Origin: Diplolepis rosae
Lineage: Eukaryota > Arthropoda > Insecta > Hymenoptera > Diplolepididae
Reading direction: 5' to 3'
Length of the DNA: 64,000 nucleotides
Assembly: GCA_030998225.1 (NCBI GenBank)
Contig: JAPYXD010000742.1
Span: forward strand, 2,542,001-2,606,000
Every line of letters begins with the position of its first letter. The first letter of the stretch is position 1. The translations under genes and the position numbers were made by a program. Below, piece by piece: positions 50,401 to 63,411 of the stretch. A model generated the notes under the pieces. It saw only the letters and a list, made by a program, of their open reading frames with translations, was not told the DNA's origin and did no database searches.

Positions 50401-52800
50401 TTTCAGCTCGGACTTTGTTCAAATCGCGTATTACGCCGCAATTATGTATTTTTATCAGTCCTGACGTCCATTGAACTCGCGCATTACTTGGCAACATAAC
50501 TTAAAATCAGAGTCCGAAGAACTCGCCCATTACTTGGCCGCTTTATTCAGGTCAGATTCTGATGAATCTACGTGTTAATTATTATCTATTGGCCACTTTA
50601 TAAAAATTCTTATACTCCAAAGAATTCGCGGATTACTTGGCCACTCTTTTCAGGTCAAACTTTGTTCAACTCGCGTATTACGCCGCAATTTTGTATTTAT
50701 ATCAGTCCTGATGTCCATTGAACTCGCGGATTACTTGGCAACATAACTTTATGTCTGAGTCCGAAGAGGTCGCGCATTACTTGGCCGCTTTATTCATGTC
50801 AGAGTCTGAGGAAACCACGTGGTAAATAATATCAAAAGGACACATTATAAAAAATCTTATACTCCTAAGAATTCGCGCATTATCTTGAAATTCTTTTCAG
50901 GTCGGACTTCGTTCAACTTGCGGATTACGCGGCTATTTTTGTATTTATATCAGTCCCGACGTCCATTGAACTCGCGCATCACTTGGCCACCTTACTTAAA
51001 ATCAGAGTCTGAAGTGCTCGCGCATTACTTGGCCTCTTTATCCAGGTCAGAGTCCAAGGATCCTACGTGTTAATTAATATTTTTTGGCCACTTTATTAAA
51101 AAAATTCTTAGACTCCTAAGAATTGGCGCATTACTCGGCCACTCTTTTCAAGTCAGCTTTGTTCAACTCGCGTATTACGCGGCTATTTATGTATATATAT
51201 CAGTCCTGATGTCCATTGAACTCGCGCATTACTTGGCAACATAACTTTAAGTCTGAGTCCGAAGAACTCGCGCATTACTTGGCCGCTTTATTCAGGTCAG
51301 AGTCTGATGAATCTACGTGTTAATTATTATCTATTGGCCACTTTATAAAAATTCTTATACTCCTATGAAGTCGCGCATTATCTTGACACACTTTTCAGGT
51401 CGGACTTCGTTCAACTTCCGTATTACGCGGCTATTTTTGTATTTATATCAGTCCTGACGTCCATTGAACTCGTGCATTACATGGCCACCTTATTTAGAAT
51501 CAGAGTCCGAAGTGCTCGCGCATTACTTGGCCGCTTTATTCAGGTCAGAGTCTAAGGATCCTACGTGTTAATTATTATCTATCGGCCACTTTATAAAAAT
51601 TCTTATACTCCTAAGAATTCGCGCATTACTTGGCCACTCTTTTCAGCTCAGACTTCGTTCAAATCGCGTATTACAGCGCAATTTTGTATTTATATCAGTC
51701 CTGACGTCCATTGAAATCGCGCATTACTTGGCAACATAACTTTCAGTCTGAGTCCGAAGTGCTCGCGCATTACTTGGCCGCTTTATTCATGTCAGAGTCT
51801 GAGGAATCTACGTGTTAACTATTATCTATTGGCCACTTTATAAAAATTCTTATACTCCTAAGAAGTCGCACATTATCTTGCTACTCTTTTCAGGTCGGAC
51901 TTCGTTCAACTTGCGTATTACGCGGCTATTTTGTATTTATATCAGTTCTGACGTCCAGTGAACTCGTGCATTACATGGCCACCTTATTTAGAAGCAGAGT
52001 CCGAAGTGCTCGCGCATTACTTGGCCGCTTTATTCATGTCAGAGTCTGAGGAATCTACGTGTTAATTATTATCTATTGGCCACTTTATAAAAATTCTTAT
52101 ACTCCTAAGAATTCGCGCATTACTTGGCCACTCTTTTCAGCTCAGAAATCGTTCAAATCGCGTATTACGGCGCAATTTTGTATTTATATAATTCTAGACG
52201 TCCATTGAACTCGCGCATTACTTGGGAACATAAATTTAAGTCTGAGTCCGAAGTGCTCGCGCATTACTTGGCCGCTTTCTTCAGGTCAGAGTCTGATGAA
52301 TCTACGTGTTAATTATTCTCTATCGGCCACCTTATTAAAATTCTTATACTCCTAAGAATTCGAGCATTACTTGGCCACTCTTTTCAGGTCAAACTTTGTT
52401 CAACTCGCGTATTACGCCGCAATTTTGTATTTATATCAGTCCTGATGTCCATTGAACTCGCGCATTACTTGGCAACATAACTTTAAGTCTGAGTCAGAAG
52501 AACTCGCGCATTACTTGGCCGCTTTATTCAGGTCAGAGTCTGATGAATCTACGTGGTAATTATTATCTATTGGACACTTTATAAAAATTCTTATACTCCT
52601 AAGAATTCGCGCATTATCTTGAAATTCTTTTCAGGTCGGACTTCGTTCAACTCGCGGATTACGCTGCTATTTATGTATTTATATCAGTGCCGACGTCCAT
52701 TGTACTCGCGCATTACTTGGCCACCTTACTTAAAATCAGAGTCTGAATTGCTCGCGCATTACTTGGCCTCTTTATCCAGGTCAGAGTCCAAGGATCCTAC

Positions 52801-55800
52801 GTGTTAATTAATATTTTTTGGCCACTTTATTAAAAAAATTCTTAGACTCCTAAGAATTGGCGCATTACTTGGCCACTCTTTTCAAGTCAGCTTTGTTCAA
52901 CTCGCGTATTACGCGGCTATTTATGTATTTATATCAGTCCTGATGTCCATTGAACTCGCGCATTACTTGGCAACATAACTTTAGAAGTCTGAGTCCGAAG
53001 AACTCGCGCATTACTTGGCCGCTTTATTCAGGTCAGAGTCTGATGATTCTACGTGTTAATTATTATCTATTGGCCACTTTATAAAAATTCTTATACTCCT
53101 AAGAAGTCGCGCATTATCATGACACTCTTTTCAGGTCGGACTTCGTTCAACTTGCGTATTACGCGGCTATTTATGTATTTATATCAGTCCTGTGGTCCAT
53201 TGAACTCGCGCATTACTTGGCAACATAACTATAAGTCTGAGTCCGAAGAACTCGCGCATTACTTGGCCGCTTTATTCAGGTCAGAGTCTGATGATTCTAC
53301 GTGTTAATTATTATCTATTGGCCAATTTATAAAAATTCTTATAATCCTAAGAATTCGCGCATTACTTGGTCACTCTTTTCAGCTCGGACTTTGTTCAAAT
53401 CGCGTATTACGCCGCAATTATGTATTTTTATCAGTCCTGACGTACATTGAACTCGCGCATTACTTGGCAACATAACATTAAGTCTGAGTCCGAAGAACTC
53501 GGGCATTACTTGGCCGCTTTAATCAGGTCAGAGTCTGATGAATCTACGTGTTAATTATTATCTATTGGCCACTTTATAAAAATTCTTATACTCCTAAGCA
53601 GTCGCGCATTACTTGGCCACTCTTTTCAGGTCAAACTTTGTTCAAATCGCGTATTACGCCGCAATTTTGTATTTATATCAGTCCTGATGTCCATTGAACT
53701 CGCGCATTACTTGGCAACATAACTTTAAGTCTGAGTCCGAAGAACTCGCGCATTACTTGGCCGCTTTATTCAGGTCAGAGTCTGATGAATCTACGTGGTA
53801 ATTATTATCTATTGGCCACTTTACAAAAATTCTTATACTCCTAAGAAGTCGCGCATTATCTTGCTACTCTTTTCAGGTCGGACTTCGTTCAACTTGCGTA
53901 TTAATCGGCTATTTTTGTATTTATATCAGTCCTGACGTCCAGTGAACTCGCGCATTACTTGGCCTTCTTATTTAGAATCAGAGTCCGAAGTGCTCGCGCA
54001 TTACTTGGCCTCTTTATCCAGGTCAGAGTCCAAGGATCCTACGTGTTAATTATTATCTATTGCCCACTTTCTAATAATTCTTATAATCCTAAGAATTCGC
54101 GCATTACTTGGTCACTCTTTTCAGCTCGGACTTTGTTCAAATCGCGTATTACGCGGCAATTATGTATTTTTATCAGTCCTGACGTCCAGTGAACTCGTGC
54201 ATTACGTGACCACCTTTCTTAAAATCAGAGTCTAAAGTGCTCGCACATTACTTGGCCGCTTTATCCAGGTCAGAGTCCAAGGAGCCTAAGTGTTAATTAT
54301 TATCTATTGGCCACTTTATAAAAATTCTTATACTACTAAGAATTCGCGCATTACTTGGCCACTCTTTTCAGGTCAAACTTTGTTCAACTCGCGTCTTACG
54401 CCGCAATTTTGTATTAATATCAGTCCTGACGTCCATTGAACTCGCGCATTACTTGGCAACATAACTTTAAGTCTGAGTCAGAAGAACTCGCGCATTACTT
54501 GGCCGCTTTATTCAGGTCAGAGTCTGATGAATCTACGTGGTAATTATTATCTATTGGACACTTTATAAAAATTCTTATACTCCTAAGAATTCGCGCATTA
54601 TCTTGAAATTCTTTTCAGGTCGGACTTCGTTAAACTTGCGTATTACGCGACTATTTTTGTATTTATATCAGTCCCGACGTCCATTGAACTCGCGCATTAC
54701 TTGGCCACCTTACTTAAAATCAGAGTCTGAATTGCTCGCGCATTACTTGGCATCTTTATCCAGGTCAGAGTCCAAGGATCCTACGTGTTAATTAATATTT
54801 TTTGGCCACTTTATTAAAAAAATTCTTAGACTCCTAAGAATTGGCGCATTACTCGGCCACTCTTTTAAAGTCAGCTTTGTTCAACTCGCGTATTACGCGG
54901 CTATTTATGTATTTATATCAGTCCTGATGTCCATTGAACTCGCGCATTACTTGGCAACATAACTTTAAGTCTGAGTCCGAAGAACTCGCGCATTACTTGG
55001 CCGCTTTATTCTGGTCTGAGTCTGATGATTCTACGTGTTAATTATTATCTATTGGCCACTTTATAAAAATTCTTATACTCCTAAGAAGTCGCGCATTATC
55101 ATGACACTCTTTTCAGGTCGGACTTCGTTCAACTTGCGTATTACGCGGCTATTTTTGTATTTATATCAGTCCTGACGTCCAGTGAACTCGTGCATTACAT
55201 GGCCACCTTATTTAGAATCAGATTCCGAAGTGCTCGCGCATTACATGGCCGCTTTATTCAGGTCAGAGTCTAAGGAGTCTACGTGTTAATTATTATCTAT
55301 TGGCCACTTTATAAAAATTCTTATACTCCTAAGAATTCGCGCATTACTTGGTCACTCTTTTCAGCTCAGACTTTGTTCAAATCGCGTCTTACGCCGCAAT
55401 TTTGTATTAATATCAGTCCTGACGTCCATTGAACTCGCGCATTACTTGGCAACATAACTTTAAGTCTGAGTCCGAAGAACTCGCGCATTACTTGGCCGCT
55501 TTATTCTGGTCAGAGTCTAAGGAATCTACGTTGTTATTATTATCTATTGGCCACTTTATAAAAATTCTTATACTCCTAAGAAGTCGCGCATTATCTTGCT
55601 ACCCTTTTCTGGTCGGACTTCGTTCAACTTGCGTATTACGCGGCTATTTTTGTATTTATATCAGTCCTGACGTCCAGTGAACTCGTGCATTACATGGCCA
55701 CCTTATTTAGAATCAGATTCCGAAGTGCTCGCGCATTACATGGCCGCTTTATTCAGGTCAGAGTCTAAGGAGTCTACGTGTTAATTATTATCTATTGGCC

Positions 55801-56767
55801 ACTTTATAAAAATTCTTATACTCCTAAGAATTCGCGCATTACTTGGTCACTCTTTTCAGCTCAGACTTTGTTCAAATCGCGTCTTACGCCGCAATTTTGT
55901 ATTAATATCAGTCCTGACGTCCATTGAACTCGCGCATTACTTGGCAACATGACTTTAAGTCTGAGTCCGAAGAACTCGGGCATTACTTGGCCGCTTTAAT
56001 CAGGTCAGAGTCTGATGAATCTAGGTGTTAATTATTATCTATTGGCCACTTTATAAAAATTGTTATACTCCTAAGAAGTCGCGCATTACTTGGCCACTAT
56101 TTTCAGATCAGAAATCGTTAAAAAAGCGTATTACAGAGCAATTTTGTATATATATCAGTCCTGACGTCCATTGAAATCGCGCATTAAATGGCAACATAAC
56201 TATAAGTCTGAGTCAGAAGAACTCGCGCATTACTTGGCCGCTTTATTCAGGTCAGAGTCTGATGAATCTACGTGGTAATTATTATCTATTGGACACTTTA
56301 TAAAAATTCTTATACTCCTAAGAATTCGCGCATTATCTTGAAATTCTTTTCAGGTCGGACTTCGTTCAACTTGCGGATTACGCGGCTATTTTTGTATTTA
56401 TATCAGTCCTGACGTCCAGTGAACTCGTGCATTACATGGCCACCTTATTTAGAATCAGAGCCCGAAGTGATCGCGCATTACTTGGCCGCTTTATTCAGGT
56501 CAGAGTCTAAGGAGTCTACGTGTTAATTATTATCTATTCGCCACTTTATAAAAATTCTTATACTCCTAAGAATTCACGCATTACTTGGCCATTCTTTTCA
56601 GGTCAGCCTTCGTTCAGCCTGCGTATTACGCGACTCTTTTTGTATTTATATCAGTCCTGACGTCCATTGAACTCGCGCATTACTTGGCCACCTTACTTAA
56701 AATCAGAGTCTGAAGTGCTCGCGCATTACTTGGCCGCTTTATCCAGGTCAGAGTCCAAGGAGCCTAA
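52801..56767. repeat. Two consecutive 8-monomer higher-order units
   Basis: The long-subrepeat-5 marker occurs at 52,801, 54,785 and 56,768 (spacings 1,984 and 1,983 bp), and next at 60,488 (3,720 bp, 15 monomers). The GGACAC marker gives 52,553, 54,537, 56,272 and 59,992. This repeats the 8/7/15 pattern seen at 34-42 kb. Confidence 0.7.
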
Positions 56768-59700
56768 GTGTTAATTAATATTTTTTGGCCACTTTATTAA
56801 AAAAATTCTTAGACTCCTAAGAATTGGCGCATTACTCGGCCACTCTTTTCAAGTCAGCTTTGTTCAACTCGCGTATTAAGCGGCTATTTATGTATTTATA
56901 TCAGTTCTGACGTCCAGTGAACTCGCGGATTACTTGGCAACATAACTTTAAGTCTGAGTCCGAAGAACTCGCGCATTAATTGGCCGCTTTATTCAGGTCT
57001 GAGTCTAAGGATCCTACGTGTTAATTATTATCTATTGGCCACTTTATAAAAATTCTTATACTCCTATGAAGTCGCGCATTATCTTGACACACTTTTCAGG
57101 TCGGACTTCGTTCAACTTCCGTATTACGCGGCTATTTTTGTATTTATATCAGTCCTGACGTCCAGTGAACTCGTGCATTACATGGCCACCTTATTTAGAA
57201 TCAGATTCCGAAGTGCTCGCGCATTACTTGGCTTCTTTATTCAGTTCAGAGTCTAAGGAGTCTACGTGTTAATTATTATCTATTGGCCACTTTATAAAAA
57301 TTCTTATACTCCTAAGAAGTCGCACATTATCTTGCTACTCTTTTCAGGTCGGACTTCGTTCAACTTGCGTATTACGCTGCTATTTATGTATTTATATCAG
57401 TCCTGATGTCCATTGAACTCGCGCATTACTTGGCAACATAACTTTAAGAATGAGTCCGAAGAACTCGCGCATTACTTGGCCGCTTTATTCAGGTCCGAGT
57501 CTAATGAATATACGTGTAAATTAATATATATTGGACACTTTATAAAAATTCTTATACTCCTAAGAATTCTCGAATTATCTAGCCACTCTTTTCAGGTCGG
57601 ACTTAGTTCATCTTGAGTATTACGCGGCTATTTATGTATTTATATCAGTCCTGACGTCCATTGAACTCGCGCATTACTTGGCCACCTTATTTAGAATCAG
57701 AGTCCGAAGTGCTCGCGCATTACTTGGCTTCTTTATTCAGGTCAGAGTCTAAGGATCCTACGTGTTAATTATTATCTATTGGCCACTTTATAAAAATTCT
57801 TATACTCCTAAGAATTCGCGCATTACTTGGCCACTCTTTTCAGGTCAAACTTTGTTCAACTCGCGTATTACGCTGCTATTTATGTATTTATATCAGTCCC
57901 GACGTACATTGAACTCGCGCATAACTCGGCCACCTTACTTAAAATCAGAGTCCGAAGAACTCGCCCATTACTTGGCCGCTTTATTCAGGTCAGAGTCCAG
58001 GGATCCTACGTGTTAATTAATATTTGTGGCCACTTTATTAAAAAATTCTTATACTCCTAAGAATTCGCGGATTACTTGGCCACTCTTTTCAGGTCAAACT
58101 TTGTTCAACTCGCGTATTACGCTGCTATTTATGTATTTATATCAGTTCTGACGTCCAATGAACTCGCGCATAACTTGGACACCTTACTTAAAATCAGAGT
58201 CCGAAGAACTCGCCCATTACTTGGCCGCTTTATTCAGGTCAGCGTCTGATGAATCTACGTGTTAATTATTATCTATGGGCCACTTTATAAAAATTCTTAT
58301 ACTCCTAAGAAGTCGCGCACTATCTTGCTACTCTTTTCAGGTCGGACTTCGTTCAACTTGCGTATTACGCGGCTATTTATGTATTTATATCAGTTCTGAC
58401 GTCCAACGAACCCGCGCATTACTTGGACACCTTACTTAAAATCAGAGTCTGAAGTGCTCGCGCATTACTTGTCCGCTTTATTCAGGTCTGAGTCTAAGGA
58501 TCCTACGTGTTAATTATTATCTATTGGCCACTTTATAAAAATTCTTATACTCCTAAGAATTCGCGCATTACTTGGCCACTCTTTTCAGGTCAAACTTTGT
58601 TCAACTCGCGTATTACGCTGCTATTTATGTATTTATATCAGTTCTGACGTCCAATGAACTCGCGCATAACTCGGCCACCTTACTTAAAATCAGAGTCCGA
58701 AGAACTCGCCCATTACTTGGCCGCTTTATTCAGGTCAGATTCTGATGAATCTACGTGTTAATTATTATCTATGGGCCACTTTATAAAAATTCTTATACTC
58801 CTAAGAAGTCGCGCACTATCTTGGCCACTCTTTTCAGCTCAGACTTCGTTCAAATCGCGTATTACGGCGCAATTTTGTATTTATATCAGTCTAGACGTCC
58901 ATTGAACTCGCGCATTACTTGGCAACATAACTTTAAGTCTGAGTCCGAAGAACTCGCGCATTACTTGGCCGCTTTATTCAGGTCAGAGTCTGATGAATCT
59001 ACGTGTTAATTATTATCTATTGGCCACTTTATAAAAATTCTTATACTCCTAAGAATTCGAGCATTACTTGGCCACTCTTTTCAGGTCAAACTTTGTTCAA
59101 CTCGCGTATTACGCCGCAATTTTGTATTTATATCAGTTCTGACGTCCATTGAACTCGCGCATTACTTGGCAACATAACTTTAAGTCTGAGTCCGAAGAAC
59201 TCGCGCATTACTTGGCCGCTTTATTCAGGTCAGAGTCTGATGAATCTACGTGGTAATTATTATCTATTGGCCACTTTACAAAAATTCTTATACTCCTAAG
59301 AAGTCGCGCATTATCTTGCTACTCTTTTCAGGTCGGACTTCGTTCAACTTGCGTATTACGCGGCTACTTTTGTATTTATATCAGTCCTGACGTCCAGTGA
59401 ACTCGCGCATTACATGGCCTTCTTATTTAGAATCAGAGTCCGAAGTGCTCGCGCATTACTTGGCCTCTTTATCCAGGTCAGAGTCCAAGGATCCTACGTG
59501 TTAATTATTATCTATTGGCCACTTTATAAAAATTCTTATAATCCTAAGAATTCGCGCATTACTTGGTCACTCTTTTCAGCTCGGACTTTGTTCAAATCGC
59601 GTATTACGCCGCAATTATGTATTTTTATCAGTCCTGACGTACATTGAACTCGCGCATTACTTGGCAACATAACTTTAAGTCTGAGTCCGAAGAACTCGGG

Positions 59701-62700
59701 CATTACTTGGCCGCTTTAATCAGGTCAGAGTCTGATGAATCTACGTGTTAATTATTATCTATTGGCCACTTTATAAAAATTCTTATACTCCTAAGAAGTC
59801 GCGCATTACTTGGCCACTCTTTTCAGGTCAAACTTTGTTCAAATCGCGTATTACGCCGCAATTTTGTATTTATATCAGTCCTGATGTCCATTGAACTCGC
59901 GCATTACTTGGCAACATAACTTTAAGTCTGAGTCAGAAGAACTCGCGCATTACTTGGCCGCTTTATTCAGGTCAGAGTCTGATGAATCTACGTGGTAATT
60001 ATTATCTATTGGACACTTTATAAAAATTCTTATACTCCTAAGAATTCGCGCATTATCTTGAAATTCTTTTCAGGTCGGACTTCGTTCAACTTGCGGATTA
60101 CGCGGCTATTTTTGTATTTATATCAGTCCTGACGTCCAGTGAACTCGTGCATTACATGGCCACCTTATTTAGAATCAGAGCCCGAAGTGCTCGCGCATTA
60201 CTTGGCTTCTTTATTCAGGTCAGAGTCTAAGGAGTCTACGTGTTAATCATTATCTATTGGCCACTTTATAAAAATTCTTATACTCCTAAGAATTCGCGCA
60301 TTACTTGGCCACTTTTTTCAGGTCAGCCTTCGTTCAGCCTGCGTATTACGCGACTCTTTTTGTTTTTATATCAGTCCCGACGTCCATTGAACTCGCGCAT
60401 TACTTGGACACCTTACTTAAAATCAGAGTCTGAAGTGCTCGCGCATTACTTGGCTTCTTTATTCAGGTCAGAGTCTAAGGATCCTACGTGTTAATTAATA
60501 TTTTTTGGCCACTTTATTAAAAAAATTCTTAGACTCCTAAGAATTGGCGCATTACTCGGCCACTCTTTTCAAGTCAGCTTCGTTCAACTTGCGTATTACG
60601 CGGCTATTTATGTATTTATATCAGTCCTGTGGTCCATTGAACTCGCGCATTACTTGGCAACATAACTATAAGTCTGAGTCCGAAGAACTCGCGCATTACT
60701 TGGCCGCTTTATTCAGGTCAGAGTCTGATGAATCTACGTGTTAATTATTATCTATTGGCCACTTTATAAAAATTCTTATACTCCTATGAAGTCGCGCATT
60801 ATCTTGACACACTTTTCAGGTCGGACTTCGTTCAACTTCCGTATTACGCGGCTATTTTTGTATTTATATCAGTCCTGACGTTCAGTGAACTCGTGCATTA
60901 CATGGCCACCTTATTTAGAATCAGATTCCGAAGTGCTCGCGCATTACTTGGCTTCTTTATTCAGTTCAGAGTCTAAGGAGTCTACGTGTTAATTATTATC
61001 TATTGGCCACTTTATAAAAATTCTTATACTCCTAAGAAGTCGCGCATTATCTTGCTACTCTTTTCAGGTCGGACTTCGTTCAACTTGCGTATTACGCGGC
61101 TATTTATGTATTTATATCAGTTCTGACGTCCAATGAACTCGCGCATTACTTGGACACCTTACTTAAAATCAGAGTCTGAAGTGCTCGCGCATTACTTGTC
61201 CGCTTTATTCAGGTCTGAGTCTAAGGATCCTACGTGTTAATTATTATCTATTGGCCACTTTATAAAAATTCTTATACTCCTAAGAATTCGCGCATTACTT
61301 GGCCACTCTTTTCAAGACAGACTTCGTGAACTCGCGTATTACGCTGCTATTTATGTATTTATATCTGTTCTGACGTCCAGTGAACTCGTGCATTACATGG
61401 CCACCTTATTTAGAATCAGAGTCCGAAGTGCTCGCGCATTACTTGGCCGCTTTATTCATGTCAGAGTCTGAGGAATCTACGTGTTAATTATTATCTATTG
61501 GCCACTTTATAAAAATTCTTATACTCCTAAGAATTCGCGCATTACTTGGCCACTCTTTTCAGCTCAGAAATCGTTCAAATCGCGTATTACGGCGCAATTT
61601 TGTATTTATATAATTCTAGACGTCCATTGAACTCGCGCATTACTTGGCAACATAACTTTAAGTCTGAGTCCGAAGAACTCGCGCATTACTTGGCCGCTTT
61701 ATTCAGGTCAGAGTCTGATGAATCTACGTGTTAATTATTATCTATTGGCCACTTTATAAAAATTCTTATACTCCTAAGAATTCGAGCATTACTTGGCCAC
61801 TCTTTTCAGGTCAAACTTTGTTCAACTCGCGTATTACAGCGCAATTTTGTATTTATATCAGTCCTGAAGTCCATTGAACTCGCGCATTACTTGGCAACAT
61901 AACTATAAGTCTGAGTCCGAAGAACTCGCCCATTACTTGGCCGCTTTATTCAGGTCAGAGTCTGATGAATCTACGTGTTAATTATTATCTATTAGCCACT
62001 TTATAAAAATTCTTATACTCCTAAGAAGTCGCGCATTATCTTGCTACTCTTTTCAGGTCGGACTTCGTTCAACTTGCGTATTACGCGGCTATTTATGTAT
62101 TTATATCAGTACTGACGTCCACAGAACTCGCGCATTACTTGGCCTTCTTACTTAGAATCAGAGTCCGAAGTGCTCGCGCATTACTTGGCCTCTTTATCCA
62201 GGTCAGAGTCTAAGGATGCTACGTGTTAATTATTATCTATTGGCCACTTTATAAAAATTCTTATACTCCTAAGAATTCATGCATTACTTGGCCACTCTTT
62301 TCAGGTCAGCCTTCGTTCAGCCTGCGTATTACGCGACTCTTTTTGTATTTATATCAGTCCCAACGTCCAGTGAACTCGCGGATTACTTGGCAACATAACT
62401 TTATGTCTGAGTCCGAAGAGGTCGCGCATTACTTGGCCGCTTTATTCATGTCAGAGTCTGAGGAATCAACGTGTTAATTATTATCTATTGGCCACTTTAT
62501 AAAAATTCTTATACTCCTAAGAAGTCGCGCATTATCTTGCCACTCTTTTCAGGTTGGACTTCGTTAAACTTGCGTATAACGCGACTCTTTTTGTATTTAT
62601 ATCAGTCCCGACGTCCATTGAACTCGCGCATTACTTGGCCACCTTACTTAAAATCAGAGTCTGAATTGCTCGCGCATTACTTGGCCGCTTTATCCAGGTC

Positions 62701-63213
62701 AGAGTCCAAGGAGCCTAAGTGTTAATTATTATCTATTGGCCACTTTATAAAATTCTTAGACTCCTAAGAATTGGCGCATTACTCGGCCACTCTTTTCAAG
62801 TCAAGCTTTGTTCAACTCGCGTATTACGCGGCTATTTATGTATTTATATCAGTCCTGACGTCCATTGAACTCGCGCATTACTTGGCAACATAACTTTAAG
62901 TCTGACTCCGAAGAACTCGCGCATTACTTGGCCGCTTTATTCAGGTCTGAGTCTAAGGATCCTACGTGTTAATTATTATCTATTGGCCACTTTATAAAAA
63001 TTCTTATACTCCTATGAAGTCGCGCATTATCTTGACACACTTTTCAGGTCAAACTTTGTTCAAATCGCGTATTACGCCGCAATTTTAGTATTTATATCAG
63101 TCCTGACGTCCAGTGAACTCGTGCATTACATGGCCACCTTATTTAGAATCAGATTCCGAAGTGCTCGCGCATTACATGGCCGCTTTATTCAGTTCAGAGT
63201 CTAAGGAGTCTAC

Positions 63214-63411
63214 GTGTTAATTATTATCTATTGGCCACTTTATAAAAATTCTTATACTCCTAAGAATTCGCGCATTACTTGGTCACTCTTCTCAGCTCAG
63301 ACTTTGTTCAAATCGCGTCTTACGCCGCAATTTTGTATTAATATCAGTCCTGACGTCCATTGAACTCGCGCATTACGCCGCTTTATTCAGGTCAGAGTCT
63401 AAGGAATCTAC
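63214..63411. repeat. 198-bp deletion monomer lacking one subrepeat
   Basis: The distance between successive subrepeat-5 markers here is 198 bp instead of 248. Subrepeat 2 (ending CGTCCATTG) runs into AACTCGCGCATTAC and then straight into GCCGCTTTATTCAGG, so subrepeats 3 and 4 are fused at their shared GCGCATTAC block, with an extra 3-bp loss. This is what unequal exchange or slippage between subrepeats would give. Confidence 0.75.
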
